A stretch of DNA of 64,000 bases from an uncultured Blastocatellia bacterium (GCA_946480785.1 CAMLLD010000026.1:5830-69829); one strand, 5' to 3'; numbered from the stretch's first letter, positions 44,379-55,109 are shown. Numbers and translations: made by a program. The notes: generated from the letters alone by a model not told the origin.

Positions 44379-44723
44379 ATGTCCTGGAACAGAATCGTAC
44401 TGCCAATGGAGGACGACCCCAACCCCGAAACCATCGAGATCGGAAATATGGGCTGGGAAGTCTATCGACGGGAAAATGAGCCGGCGGGCTTTGCGATGTT
44501 TCACGTCACGTTTGCCGACGAGACGGGCCGGAAGTATGAGCGTATCGTCTATCTTTCACCGGTAGCTTCGGAGCTGTGCCGGAACATCGCCGAGAAGTAT
44601 TCGCTCGAGCCGTGCAAAACGCCCGCGCGTGACGAGTCGAACATCATGTTTGTGTTCGGCGATCCGCGGATGATGGGACAACTCCGCGACTCCGTGGACA
44701 CCGACGCTCTCGTCGTGACTTAA
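44379..44723 (+). CDS. Conserved-looking small soluble protein, unknown function
   Basis: A 114-residue acidic protein starting MSWNRIVLPMEDDPNPET. It has alternating strands and one helix (WEVYRRENEPAGFAMFHVTF, ERIVYLSPVASELCRNIAEKY, ESNIMFVFGDPRMM). No signal peptide and no known motif. The end is 4 bases from the stop of the convergent S9 peptidase gene. Confidence 0.5.
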   Translation: MSWNRIVLPMEDDPNPETIEIGNMGWEVYRRENEPAGFAMFHVTFADETGRKYERIVYLSPVASELCRNIAEKYSLEPCKTPARDESNIMFVFGDPRMMGQLRDSVDTDALVVT

Positions 44724-44727
44724 AACA

Positions 44728-46917
44728 TCACATCTTCACATAACGATCGAACCACGCCAGCGTGCGCTCGAGCGCGTCCACGCGATGACGCGGCTCGCGC
44801 AGGCCGTGGCCTTCACGCGGATAACGCACCAGCACCGTGTCCACACCGCGACGCTTCAACGCCATGTACATCTCTTCCGCCTGCGTGATGTGCACGTCGT
44901 TATCATTCTCACCGTGAATAAACAGCGTCGGCGTCTGCACCTGCCGCACGTAACGCAACGGCGACCATTGCCACAGCAAATCAAAGTTGTCCCACGGAAA
45001 CCCGCCGAACTCCGCGTGAATTAGATCCTGATAAAGCGACGTCGCGTAGAAACTGATCAGATTACTCACACTCGCCGACGCCACCGCCGCACGAAAACGC
45101 GGCGTCTGCGTAATGATCCAGTTCGTCATGAACCCGCCGTAACTGCCGCCCGTCACCGCCAGCCGGTCGCTGTCGATCCACGAGTTTTTCTTTAACACTT
45201 CATCAACACCGAGCATCAGGTCGCGATAATCACCGCCGCCCCACTCGTTCACTGTGCCGTCAGAAAACTTCTGCCCGTAGCCGCTCGAGCCGCGCGGATT
45301 CAGATAGAGCACGCCGTAACCACGCGCCGCGTAAGCTTGAAAGCTCGCATTGAACGACCAGCCATACATGCCGTGCGGACCACCGTGAACGCTCAGGATC
45401 AACGGACACTTGTGATCGTTCGAGCACGCGGGCGGCTTCATCAACCAGCCCTGGATCTGCGTGCCGTCGAAACTCGCGAAGTTGATCTCTTCAGGCGGCA
45501 CGAGCCGCACGGAACGAACAAACGAATCGTTGTGCGCGCTCAAACGCCGCATCGGCACGAGGCCGCCGATACCGATCCACACTTCCGCCGGGCGCAAAGC
45601 GCTGCCCAACGTAAGCGCCATCGGAAACGCGACTTCCGCGCCGCCGGTGCGCGTCACCGTCTGCGAGCGTTGCGCAAAACTGAAGCTCGTAATCTGAAAC
45701 GGTTGGGCCAGGGCCAGCGGCGAGCCGGACTCGGTGCGAAACTTCGATTCGCCGAGATCGAAGCCGCCCGCGAGTTGATCCTCAAGCGTGTAAAGTGAAA
45801 AGCGATTGACGCGCCCGCTGCTGACGGACGTCTTGAAGATCGTCGTGTAGCCGCGATCGCCCGCGAGATAAAAGATCGAGTTGCCGTCCGGCGACCACTG
45901 CGGATCGCGCACGCGCCTATCTTGATCCGTCACGACTTCACGACCGCCGCCGCCCGCGGCGTTGATGACCCAGAGATGCGCGTCTTCAGCGACGCTGTCG
46001 ATCGTCGTCACGTCACGGCGCGTCGCGGTGTAAGCGATCATTTTGCCATCGGGCGACCACGTCGGATCGTATTCACAGCCCTTCGTTTGGGTGATCTGGC
46101 GCGTCTGACCGCTGAAGTCGACAGCGAATATGTCGGAGTTGTTGTTCGCGTCCGGGTCGGATTCGTGGTTTGAAAGAAACGCGATCTCGTCGCCACGCGG
46201 ACTGAAACTGACGGCGTGATCGTAGAACGGGCCGGAAGTCAGTTGCTGCGGATATGGGCGCTCGACGTCGACGAGCCAGATGTGCGTGCGTTGATTGTCG
46301 GAGAGCGACGTGCGCGATTTGTACTGGATGCGATCGATGACGCGCGGATCGTTGGGCTTTGAATCCGTGTCGGCCTTCGCCGAGATATAAGCGATGCGGC
46401 GCGAGTCGGGAGACCATGCGAACGGCTCGCCCGCGTAAGTGATGAAGAAGTTAGTCGACTGAATCGGCGCGATGAAGCGCGGCGCTTCGGGCTTGTCGAG
46501 CTTCACGACCCAGAGCCCGTCCTGCTCTTCTTTTTGCGAGAGAAAGGCGATTGACGAACCGTCGGGCGACCAGCGTGGTGTTGATGCGTTCCAACCTGAA
46601 GGAAGCAGCGGGCGCGAGATCGAGCGCGTGTCGGGCCAGTCGACATAAGGCACCGTGCGGCGTTGGAACGGCTGCACCGGCGTGACGACGAATGGTTCCG
46701 CTCCCACACGCGCGAGCCAAAGCGTGCTCACGTTCTTGTCTTCGTCGACAGCGGAGACAGTGTAGACGACCCACTGTCCGTTCGGCGCGATCTGCGCGTC
46801 GGTGACGTTGGCGATGCGCAGGATGTCGGAGGGGATCATTGTGCGGCGTGGTTGGGCCACCACTTCCCCAACCAAAGACAACACTACAACCGCAGCAGCA
46901 AACTTAAACTTGATCAT
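44728..46917 (-). CDS. Secreted S9 family peptidase (acylaminoacyl/dipeptidyl peptidase type)
   Basis: A 729-residue enzyme. ATG 46917 starts at a signal peptide (IKFKFAAAVVVLSLVGEVVAQ); the longer frame upstream belongs to the neighbouring gene. Residues about 30-430 contain TolB/WD40-like propeller repeats (RWSPDGSSIAFLS, TWSPDGKMIAYTA, QWSPDGNSIFYLA). The hydrolase domain has Ser in TGGSYGGFMTNW, Asp in HGENDNDVHITQ and His in REGHGLREPRHR. It releases short peptides or blocked amino acids in the periplasm. Its start overlaps the stop of the preceding gene (ATGA), so translation is coupled. Confidence 0.9.
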   Translation of the reverse strand: MIKFKFAAAVVVLSLVGEVVAQPRRTMIPSDILRIANVTDAQIAPNGQWVVYTVSAVDEDKNVSTLWLARVGAEPFVVTPVQPFQRRTVPYVDWPDTRSISRPLLPSGWNASTPRWSPDGSSIAFLSQKEEQDGLWVVKLDKPEAPRFIAPIQSTNFFITYAGEPFAWSPDSRRIAYISAKADTDSKPNDPRVIDRIQYKSRTSLSDNQRTHIWLVDVERPYPQQLTSGPFYDHAVSFSPRGDEIAFLSNHESDPDANNNSDIFAVDFSGQTRQITQTKGCEYDPTWSPDGKMIAYTATRRDVTTIDSVAEDAHLWVINAAGGGGREVVTDQDRRVRDPQWSPDGNSIFYLAGDRGYTTIFKTSVSSGRVNRFSLYTLEDQLAGGFDLGESKFRTESGSPLALAQPFQITSFSFAQRSQTVTRTGGAEVAFPMALTLGSALRPAEVWIGIGGLVPMRRLSAHNDSFVRSVRLVPPEEINFASFDGTQIQGWLMKPPACSNDHKCPLILSVHGGPHGMYGWSFNASFQAYAARGYGVLYLNPRGSSGYGQKFSDGTVNEWGGGDYRDLMLGVDEVLKKNSWIDSDRLAVTGGSYGGFMTNWIITQTPRFRAAVASASVSNLISFYATSLYQDLIHAEFGGFPWDNFDLLWQWSPLRYVRQVQTPTLFIHGENDNDVHITQAEEMYMALKRRGVDTVLVRYPREGHGLREPRHRVDALERTLAWFDRYVKM

Positions 46918-47459
46918 GGCTTCGGTGTGGGCTTCGGCGTGGACTTGTCTTCGATCTTCAAACTGTTGCGCACCGTGTCCCACGCGGGAGTGGACTCCTT
47001 GATCTCGCGATCGGGACCGAAGATGGTCAGGATCACGACGCGTTGGCCCAACAGCGCCCAATAGATCTTCGCGGCGCCGGGCTCGCCGAGGTTCGCCGAG
47101 ACTTTCACGCCGTCGGCTTTCACGCCCGCGATCTCCGAGCTGTCAGCCGACTGCTGTGGTTTCGCGCCCATCGATTCAAACTGCTTCCCGACAGAGGCGA
47201 CGTAGGGATCGATGAATGCTTTCTTCGCATCGGGAAACTTCTCCGGCGTGATGTGACCCTTGTGAACGAACACGCGGATCTGCACGTCGCTCTTGGGCCG
47301 TGCGAGAGTTACTTGTTGCGCGTCGGGATTGCTGTCGTCGTAGACGGTCCAACCGTCGGGATAATCGAATGAGACACCGTTAGCGCTGAAGGTCTTGTTG
47401 CTCTGCGCCAGCGCTCCACTTAAAAACAAAACGGCAGCTACTGCCAAAAGTATTTTCAT
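46914..47459 (-). CDS. Secreted PsbP/DcrB-like small protein
   Basis: A 181-residue protein with a signal peptide (KILLAVAAVLFLSGALAQ). FSANGVSFDYPDGWTVYDD and ARPKSDVQIRVFVHKG are the opening strands seen in PsbP/DcrB-like (Mog1 fold) proteins, and WALLGQRVVILTIFGPD with DTVRNSLKI closes the fold. The C-terminus is a short Thr-Pro-Lys tail. Function is not known. It sits between the decarboxylase and the S9 peptidase with 4-base overlaps on both sides. Confidence 0.7.
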   Translation of the reverse strand: MKILLAVAAVLFLSGALAQSNKTFSANGVSFDYPDGWTVYDDSNPDAQQVTLARPKSDVQIRVFVHKGHITPEKFPDAKKAFIDPYVASVGKQFESMGAKPQQSADSSEIAGVKADGVKVSANLGEPGAAKIYWALLGQRVVILTIFGPDREIKESTPAWDTVRNSLKIEDKSTPKPTPKP

Positions 47460-48895
47460 CTCGCCCTCCGCAATTGTTCATTCAACAACTCCCACACCTG
47501 CCGCACGTGCGCTTCCGTCGTGCGAATGTTCCCGATCGACAACCGCAGCGTTAGCTTGTTGTTCAGCTTCGTGTGCGACAGCAACGCGCGCCCGCTTGCG
47601 TTCACACCGTGCATGATCGCTTCGTTCAGCGCGTCGAGATCTTTCTCGGCAAGGCCTGAACGATGAGCGCGGAAACAAACGAGCGCCAACGGATGCGGCG
47701 CCATCAACTCCCAATCCCCAGCACTCTCGGCCCACGACGCAAACAAATTCGCCAAACGCACGTGCTCGCGAATACGCGCCGCCAAACCTTCATGCCCGAA
47801 GTAACGAATCACCATCCACAACTTCAGCGCGCGAAAACGTCGCCCGAGCTGAATGCCGTAATCCGATCCGCTGCGCACCTTCTCCTGTTCCGGCGTTTTC
47901 AAATACTCCGGCACGAGCGAAAACGCGCGCTTCAACAGATCCATGTGGCGGCAATAAAGCACCGACAGATCGAACGGCGTGAACAACCACTTGTGCGGAT
48001 TCGTCACGAGCGAGTCAGCGCGTTCGCAACCCGCGAGTATCGACCTGAACTCGGGCACGATCGCCGCCGAACCCGCGTACGCCGCATCGACATGCAACCA
48101 CAGCGCGTGCGCTTCGCAAATGGGCACGATCTCCGGCACCGGATCGATGCTGGAAGTCGAAGTTGTTCCCACTGTCGCAACGACGCAGAACGGCAGATGA
48201 CCGGCACGTTTGTCTTCTTCGATCGCCGCTGCGAGTGCGCGCGGGTCCATGCGAAACTCCGCATCGGTCGGAATCTTGCGCAAAGCACGCTGCCCGAGAC
48301 CAAGCGTGATCACGCCCTTCTCGATCGACGAATGCGCCTGCTCGGAAACGTATATCCGCAGCAGCGGCAGATCGGCCCGGCCGGACATGCCGTCTTCACG
48401 AACGCGTTGTTCGACACCTTCACGCGCGGCGGCAATCGCGTGCATGCTCGAAACCGAGGCCGTGTCGTAGATGATTCCGCTCAGGCCGGGGTCGAGTCCC
48501 ATCATCTGCCGCAGCCAGTCGAGCGTTACTTCTTCGAGTTCGGTCGAAGCGGGCGACGTGCGCCAGAGCATCGCTTTGTTATCGAAAGCGGCCGTCAGCA
48601 GTTCGCCCAAGATGCCCGGCCCGGAAGTCGAAGTCGCGAAATAAGCGAAGAATGAAGGATGGCTCCAGTGCGTCAACGCCGGCACGATGAGTCGATCGAG
48701 GTCCGAAACGATCTGCTCCATCGGCTCGCCATCTTCCGGCGGCGCTTCAGGCAACTGCGCCTTCAAGTCGCCCGGCTCGATCGCAGCAAGCACAGGTAAA
48801 TCGTCGATATGCTCGAAATAGTCGGCGATCCAGTCTATAAGTTGATGGCCGAAGCGGCGAAAGTCCGCCCCGCTCATATCCAGGTTGTTGTTCAC
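47456..48895 (-). CDS. PLP-dependent aromatic-L-amino-acid decarboxylase family
   Basis: A 479-residue group II decarboxylase. The PLP Lys is residue 302 in SLVTNPHKWLFTPFD; His188 (SEQAHSS) stacks on the cofactor and Asp270 (WLHVDAAY) pairs with its pyridine. HWSHPSFFAYF (about 76-86) is the substrate-side motif of aromatic decarboxylases. It would convert Trp, Tyr, DOPA or Phe to amines; the residue set does not settle which. It heads the leftward unit with the PsbP-like and S9 genes. Confidence 0.88.
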   Translation of the reverse strand: MNNNLDMSGADFRRFGHQLIDWIADYFEHIDDLPVLAAIEPGDLKAQLPEAPPEDGEPMEQIVSDLDRLIVPALTHWSHPSFFAYFATSTSGPGILGELLTAAFDNKAMLWRTSPASTELEEVTLDWLRQMMGLDPGLSGIIYDTASVSSMHAIAAAREGVEQRVREDGMSGRADLPLLRIYVSEQAHSSIEKGVITLGLGQRALRKIPTDAEFRMDPRALAAAIEEDKRAGHLPFCVVATVGTTSTSSIDPVPEIVPICEAHALWLHVDAAYAGSAAIVPEFRSILAGCERADSLVTNPHKWLFTPFDLSVLYCRHMDLLKRAFSLVPEYLKTPEQEKVRSGSDYGIQLGRRFRALKLWMVIRYFGHEGLAARIREHVRLANLFASWAESAGDWELMAPHPLALVCFRAHRSGLAEKDLDALNEAIMHGVNASGRALLSHTKLNNKLTLRLSIGNIRTTEAHVRQVWELLNEQLRRAR

Positions 48896-48997
48896 GGCGC
48901 CCTATCTTAACTCTAATTTTGACTAAGAAGGGGCTGAAAGCTATTATTCACGGCGATTAGACCCGCATCAGAAAACTTCTAGCCCGCGAGGAACTAT

Positions 48998-50209
48998 ATG
49001 AAACGCATTTTGGTAGCTGTAATCGTTTCGTTGAGTCTGTTGAGCGCCTGCAATAATTCGGGCGGCGACAACAAAGTGCGCGTCGGCGTCTTCATGTCGC
49101 TTACCGGCACGACCGCAAACTTCGGTATCTCGTCAGTTAACGGCATAAAGATGGCCGCTGACGAGGTCAACAATGCCGGCGGCATCAACGGCAAGCAGAT
49201 CGAGTTGCTGGTCCAGGACGATCGTTCCGACGCGTCCGAGGCCGCGACGATCGTGACGAAGTTTGTGACGCAGGACCAGGTACACGCGGTCCTCGGCGAA
49301 GTGGCGAGCTCGCGTTCGATCGCTGCCGCGCCCATCGCCCAGAATGCGCACGTGCCGATGCTCACGCCGTCATCGACGAACCCCGAAGTTACCAAGAAGG
49401 GCGACTACATCTTCCGCAGTTGCTTCATCGATCCGGTGCAGGGCGCCGCGATCGCGCAGTTTGCGGCGAAGTCGCTGGGCGCGAAGACCGCGGCGATCAT
49501 GGTTGACCGCAAGAACGATTACTCGACCGGGCTGGAAAAAGTAATCAACGAAACGTTTACCAAGATGGGCGGCAAGATCGTCGCCGTGCAGTCGTATCAG
49601 GAAGGCGATCAGGATTTCAACGCGCAGTTGACTTCGCTCAAGGGCGCGAATCCCGAGGTGATTTTTGTTCCGGGTTATTACAACGACGTCGGTTTGATCG
49701 CGAAGCAGGCGCGCGACAAAGGCATCACGGTGCCGCTAATCGGCGGCGATGGTTGGGACTCGACTCAGCTTTACGCCATCGGCGGCTCGGCTTTGAACGG
49801 CTCTTATTTCACCAACCACTACTCGCCTTACGATACCGATCCGAAAGTGCAGAAGTTTGTTAACGACTACAAGTCGCGTTACGGCAGCTTGCCCGACGCG
49901 CTCGCCGCGACCGCTTACGACGCCGCGCACATCATGTTCGACGCCATCAAGCGTTCGAAGTCGCTCAATGGACCAGACATTCGCGACGCACTCGCCGCGA
50001 CCAAAGACTATCCCGGCGTGACCGGCACAGTAACCTTCAATCAGAATCGCGACGCCGTGAAGCCGATCGTGATGATCGAGATCAAGGACGGCGGCGTGTA
50101 TGCCGTGAAGGAACACGTCAATGTCGAAGGCGCAGCGCCCACTTCGACCGCCAACAACGCGCCGGGAGCACCAGCGGCGACTGTGCCGGCCAAGACCGCG
50201 ACCCAGTGA
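48998..50209 (+). CDS. Branched-chain amino acid-type substrate-binding lipoprotein
   Basis: A 403-residue periplasmic binding protein. The signal ends in a lipobox (LLSACNN), so it is lipid-anchored. KVRVGVFMSLTGTTANFG, INGIKMAADEVNNAGGINGKQIEL and TPSSTNPEVT are LivK-family hallmarks. The C-terminus has an Ala/Thr/Pro-rich tail. It is the first gene of a liv unit that ends with a second binding protein at 53838. The bound ligand may be an amino acid, amide or short peptide. Confidence 0.88.
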   Translation: MKRILVAVIVSLSLLSACNNSGGDNKVRVGVFMSLTGTTANFGISSVNGIKMAADEVNNAGGINGKQIELLVQDDRSDASEAATIVTKFVTQDQVHAVLGEVASSRSIAAAPIAQNAHVPMLTPSSTNPEVTKKGDYIFRSCFIDPVQGAAIAQFAAKSLGAKTAAIMVDRKNDYSTGLEKVINETFTKMGGKIVAVQSYQEGDQDFNAQLTSLKGANPEVIFVPGYYNDVGLIAKQARDKGITVPLIGGDGWDSTQLYAIGGSALNGSYFTNHYSPYDTDPKVQKFVNDYKSRYGSLPDALAATAYDAAHIMFDAIKRSKSLNGPDIRDALAATKDYPGVTGTVTFNQNRDAVKPIVMIEIKDGGVYAVKEHVNVEGAAPTSTANNAPGAPAATVPAKTATQ

Positions 50210-50227
50210 TCGCTATCAGCACTTCTA

Positions 50228-50260
50228 CCAAAGCGGCGCTCGCAGGGCGGCACACTCCAA
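50228..50260. repeat. Dispersed palindromic repeat, right half only (copy C)
   Basis: CCAAAGCGGCGCTCGCAGGG and on to CACTCCAA match the right half of copies A and B. It lies between the binding-protein gene and livH, and could weaken read-through so that more binding protein than permease is made. Confidence 0.55.
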
Positions 50261-50300
50261 AGGTCGAGGTTGGCAAATCACCAGCCGGCGAATCACACGT

Positions 50301-51269
<969 letters not shown>

Positions 51270-51284
51270 GGACGACGAAGAAGA

Positions 51285-52361
51285 GTGCCCCGGTTACTGC
51301 GTAATCTCATCATCGCCCTGATCGTCATTGCCGTCCTCATCGGACTCGATTTCGTCTTTCAGGGACGGACGCTCAACCCCTACTTCGTGCGTATCCTGAT
51401 GCTCTGCGGCATCGCGATCACGCTCGCAGTTTCACTCAACCTGATCAACGGCTTCACCGGACAGTTCTCGATCGGACACGCCGGCTTCATGGCTATCGGC
51501 GCGTACTCGTCGGCGTATTTTTCTGTGAACTACGGTATGAACCTCGCGAACGCGCTCGGTGGCGGCAAGCTCGGCTGGGTCGTCGCGCTCACGCTCGCCA
51601 CGTTGATCGGCGCGTTCTTCGCCGGTCTGGCGGGACTCGCCGTCGGCATTCCGAGTTTACGTCTGCGCGGTGACTATCTCGCGATCGTCACGCTCGGCTT
51701 CGGCCAGATCATTGTCGTCTTTCTCAACAACATCGACGCGATCGGCGGCGCGCGTGGTTACTCCGGCATTCCCATCGTCAAGAGTTTCTTTTGGATTTTT
51801 CTGATCGCGGTCCTGACGGTCGTGATCGTCTTCAACATCGTCAACTCCGCCTTTGGCCGCGCGTTGATCTCGATTCGCGACGACGAACTTGCCGCCGAGG
51901 CGATGGGCGTGAACACGACGCGCTACAAAGTGATTGCGTTTGTGATCTCGTCGGCAATGGCAGGCGCGGGCGGCGTGCTGCTGGCCCACTTCGATGGTTA
52001 TCTGAATCCGAAGTCGTTTGAGTTTCTCAAGTCGTTCGAGATCCTGATCATGATCATTCTCGGCGGCCTCGGATCGATCGTCGGTTCGATACTGGGCGCG
52101 ATCCTGTTGACTGTTTTGCCGGAAGCGCTGCGTGGGTTTGCCGAGTATCGCATGGTGATCTACTCGCTGCTACTGATCATTCTCATGATCGTGCGGCCGC
52201 AGGGTTTGCTCGGATCGGCGGCGCCGCTCAAAGCGTGGCGCAAGCGCGCGAAGCGACTCGCGGAATCAGCGGGTGGTGGTCCAACCGCGGCGCCGACCAA
52301 TCCGGCCACCGTAGCGACTCAGCCTGAGCGACCAGTGCCCGGAGGTGAGAATCTCAAATGA
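51285..52361 (+). CDS. livM: Branched-chain amino acid ABC transporter permease
   Basis: A 358-residue permease with a GTG start 15 bases after livH. SLNLINGFTGQFSIGHAGFMAIGAY, GIPSLRLRGDYLAIVTLGFGQI and IILGGLGSIVGSILGAI are LivM signatures. The last 35 residues (GGGPTAAPTNPATVATQPERP) are a cytoplasmic disordered tail. The stop overlaps the next start (ATGA). Confidence 0.9.
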   Translation: MPRLLRNLIIALIVIAVLIGLDFVFQGRTLNPYFVRILMLCGIAITLAVSLNLINGFTGQFSIGHAGFMAIGAYSSAYFSVNYGMNLANALGGGKLGWVVALTLATLIGAFFAGLAGLAVGIPSLRLRGDYLAIVTLGFGQIIVVFLNNIDAIGGARGYSGIPIVKSFFWIFLIAVLTVVIVFNIVNSAFGRALISIRDDELAAEAMGVNTTRYKVIAFVISSAMAGAGGVLLAHFDGYLNPKSFEFLKSFEILIMIILGGLGSIVGSILGAILLTVLPEALRGFAEYRMVIYSLLLIILMIVRPQGLLGSAAPLKAWRKRAKRLAESAGGGPTAAPTNPATVATQPERPVPGGENLK

Positions 52362-53140
52362 GCACTAACACAAACGGGCAGAGCGTCGTACTGGAAACAC
52401 AAAAAGCGACGATTCGTTTCGGCGGCCTTACTGCCGTCAACGAACTCGACATGAGCGTCAAGCAGGGCGAGATCTACGGTCTCATCGGTCCAAACGGCGC
52501 CGGCAAGACAACGATCTTCAACCTGCTCACGGGCGTTTACGAGCCGACGTCCGGCGAGATCCATTTCGACGGCCGGCGTATCGACGGCCTGCGTCCTTAC
52601 CAGATCGCGAGTCGCGGCATCTCGCGCACGTTTCAAAACATCCGGCTGTTTCCGAGTATGACGGTGCTCGAAAACGTCATGACGGCGTGTCACATTCACG
52701 TGGGCCAGAACTTGCTCGACGCCGTCCTGCGCACGCCGCGCTACCTGAACGACGAAAAGAAACACGAGGAATACTGTTTCGAGTTGCTGGAGATTTTCGA
52801 CCTCGCGCGCGTCAGTGAAGAAGGCGGTACGAGTTTGCCTTACGGTTCACAACGACGGCTCGAGATCGTGCGCGCGCTCGCGACGCGTCCGAAGTTGTTG
52901 CTGCTCGACGAGCCCGCTGCGGGCATGAATCCGTCCGAGCAGGAAGATCTGATGCACCTGATCAAACAGATCCGCGACCGGTTTGGACTGACGATTCTAC
53001 TCGTCGAACACAACATGAAGGTCGTGATGGGCGTCTGCGAGCGCATCCAGGTGGTCGACTACGGAAAATGCATCGCGCTCGGCCTGCCGCAGGACATCAA
53101 GAACGATCCCAAAGTGATCGAAGCGTACTTAGGCGATTAA
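52358..53140 (+). CDS. livG: Branched-chain amino acid ABC transporter ATPase
   Basis: A 260-residue ATPase. Walker A GPNGAGKTT, a signature region altered to LPYGSQRRLEIVRAL, Walker B LLLLDEPAAGMNPSE and switch His in LVEHNMKVV. The Tyr-Gly-Ser-Gln form in place of LSGGQ is common in LivG. ISRTFQNIRLFPSMTVLENVM is the Q-loop region. Confidence 0.92.
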   Translation: MSTNTNGQSVVLETQKATIRFGGLTAVNELDMSVKQGEIYGLIGPNGAGKTTIFNLLTGVYEPTSGEIHFDGRRIDGLRPYQIASRGISRTFQNIRLFPSMTVLENVMTACHIHVGQNLLDAVLRTPRYLNDEKKHEEYCFELLEIFDLARVSEEGGTSLPYGSQRRLEIVRALATRPKLLLLDEPAAGMNPSEQEDLMHLIKQIRDRFGLTILLVEHNMKVVMGVCERIQVVDYGKCIALGLPQDIKNDPKVIEAYLGD

Positions 53141-53845
53141 ATGCTGACTCTCGAAGACGTCTCAGTGAACTACGGCGCGATCGAAGCGCTGACCGGTATT
53201 TCGCTCCGCGTCAACCAGGGTGAGGTCGTCACGCTCATCGGTGCGAACGGCGCCGGTAAAACCACCACCCTGCGCACTATCACCGGACTGCTCGAGCCAC
53301 GCGCCGGCAAGATCACTTTCGAAGGCGAAGACATCGGCGGCAAAGCGACTCACAAACTCGTCGCGCGCGGCATCTCGATGTCGCCCGAAGGCCGCGGCGT
53401 GTTTGCCAATCTCACGGTGCGCGAGAACCTGCAAATGGGCGCGTACCTGATCCGAAACAAAGCGCAGGTCGCTGCCGACATGGACCGCGCGTTCAAGATG
53501 TTTCCGCGTCTCAAAGAACGCGAGTCGCAGAAAGCCGGCACGCTTTCCGGCGGCGAACAACAAATGCTCGCGATGGGCCGCGCGTTGATGTCGAATCCGC
53601 GCCTGCTGCTACTCGACGAGCCTTCGCTTGGACTCGCGCCGCTCGTCGTGCACACAATTTTTGAAGCGATCGATGAAATCAAGTCAAAGGGAACCACGAT
53701 CCTGCTGGTCGAACAGAACGCGCACGCTGCTTTGGGCCACTCCGATCGCGCATACGTGCTGGAGACCGGACGAATCGTGATGGAAGGTCCGTCGAAGGAC
53801 CTCGCGAGCGATCCCAGAATTAAAGAAGCGTATCTCGGTGAGTAA
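53141..53845 (+). CDS. livF: Branched-chain amino acid ABC transporter ATPase
   Basis: A 234-residue ATPase starting on the base after the livG stop. Walker A GANGAGKTT, signature LSGGEQQMLAMGRAL, Walker B LLLLDEPSLGLAP, and VEQNAHAALGHSDRAYVLETG, which is diagnostic of LivF. MSPEGRGVFANLTVREN is the Q-loop region. Confidence 0.92.
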   Translation: MLTLEDVSVNYGAIEALTGISLRVNQGEVVTLIGANGAGKTTTLRTITGLLEPRAGKITFEGEDIGGKATHKLVARGISMSPEGRGVFANLTVRENLQMGAYLIRNKAQVAADMDRAFKMFPRLKERESQKAGTLSGGEQQMLAMGRALMSNPRLLLLDEPSLGLAPLVVHTIFEAIDEIKSKGTTILLVEQNAHAALGHSDRAYVLETGRIVMEGPSKDLASDPRIKEAYLGE

Positions 53846-55109
53846 TTCACACCTTAACGACCGCCTCATTCCCAACTCTCCCACGCCACGCTCAACGACT
53901 CTTTATCTGCGCAGCCTGCTGTTGCCCGTCGCGATCGTGCTGCTCGCGCTCGCTTTCTCCTGCGCGCGCAAGGTGGACAACAACGCGCCACCGAAACCCG
54001 GCACGATCAAGATTGGTTATTTCGGCGATCTGAGCGGGCAGACATTTAACTTCGGCCGTTCCGCCTACAACGGCGTGCTCATGGCCGCGGCGGAGATCAA
54101 TCAGTACGGCGGCATCAACGGGCGCCAGATCGACGTTGTCATCGAAGACGATAAGGGCAGTCCCGAAGAAGCCGCGCGACTCACGGCGAAACTGATCGAT
54201 CGCGACAAAGTGGTGGCGATCATTGCGGGCGGCACGTCGGGCAACAGCCTCGCGGCCGCGCCGAAAGCGCAGGCGTCGCACGTACCGCTCATCTCACCGT
54301 CGTCGACCGACCCGGCGGTGACGCAGACCGGCGATTACATCTTTCGCACCTGTTTCGTCGATTCGTTTCAGGGCGAGGCGATGGCGAGTTTCGCGGCCAA
54401 CACGTTGAAGGCGAAGAAGGCGGCGATTCTTTTTGATTTCAACACGCCGTACGGCCGCGGCCTGACGGAGTTTTTTGGCGTCGCGTTTTGGAAGTTGGGC
54501 GGCGCTGTCGTGAGCAAGCAGTCGTACGTGCAGGGCGACGCGGATTTCAAAGGACAGTTGAGCACGATCAAGGCGGCGGAGCCGGACGTGATTTACATTC
54601 CCGGTTACTACGCCGACGTGGCGCTGATCGCGAAACAGGCGCGGGCGATGGGTATGGACCAGCCGCTACTCGGCGGTGATGGCTGGGACGCGCCGGAGTT
54701 GTGGCAGTTGGGCGGCGACGCGCTGAACAATTCTTACATGTCGACGCATTACTCGGTTGACGATCCGTCGCCGGCGATTCAGGCGTTTGTGCAGCAGTAC
54801 AAGCAGCGTTACCAGAACCTCGTGCCGGATGCGCACGCGGCGCTCGCCTACGATGCGGCGCGTGTGCTGTTTGACGCGTTGCAGCGTTCAGGAACGACTG
54901 ATAGTACGAAGTTGCGTGACGCGCTGGCGCAGACGAAAGATTTCGGCGGCGTGACCGGCATCATCACGATAGATGGCGATCGGAACGCGATCAAACCGGC
55001 AGTTGTTTTGAAACTTCACGACGCGGCTTTCATTTTTCAGGAGCGCATCCAGCCGCAGTCTCTTCCTACTTCTGTAACTGTTTCCGCGCCGACTGCAACT
55101 CCTCACTAA
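53838..55109 (+). CDS. Second branched-chain amino acid-type substrate-binding lipoprotein
   Basis: A 423-residue binding protein with a GTG start inside the end of livF (8-base overlap). A basic N-terminus, a hydrophobic stretch (LLLPVAIVLLALAFSC) and a lipobox Cys indicate a lipoprotein. GTIKIGYFGDLSGQTFNFG and INGRQIDVVIEDDKG match the LivK family and align with the first binding protein of the unit, from which it differs enough to suggest another ligand. The 3' end overlaps convergent argH by 44 bases. Confidence 0.88.
   Translation: MSNSHLNDRLIPNSPTPRSTTLYLRSLLLPVAIVLLALAFSCARKVDNNAPPKPGTIKIGYFGDLSGQTFNFGRSAYNGVLMAAAEINQYGGINGRQIDVVIEDDKGSPEEAARLTAKLIDRDKVVAIIAGGTSGNSLAAAPKAQASHVPLISPSSTDPAVTQTGDYIFRTCFVDSFQGEAMASFAANTLKAKKAAILFDFNTPYGRGLTEFFGVAFWKLGGAVVSKQSYVQGDADFKGQLSTIKAAEPDVIYIPGYYADVALIAKQARAMGMDQPLLGGDGWDAPELWQLGGDALNNSYMSTHYSVDDPSPAIQAFVQQYKQRYQNLVPDAHAALAYDAARVLFDALQRSGTTDSTKLRDALAQTKDFGGVTGIITIDGDRNAIKPAVVLKLHDAAFIFQERIQPQSLPTSVTVSAPTATPH

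Noticed and set aside
43822..44406. Full-length 194-codon version of the DUF983 gene
   Set aside because: The first 60 residues overlap the divergent gene at 44379 and its promoter and do not fit the family. A start near 44226 is more likely.
46918..47061. N-terminal extension of the S9 peptidase
   Set aside because: These 48 codons lie within the PsbP-like gene and would bury the signal peptide that starts at 46917.
50121..50300. N-terminal extension of livH
   Set aside because: It covers the end of the binding-protein gene and a dispersed repeat. The LivH family begins at the ATG at 50301.
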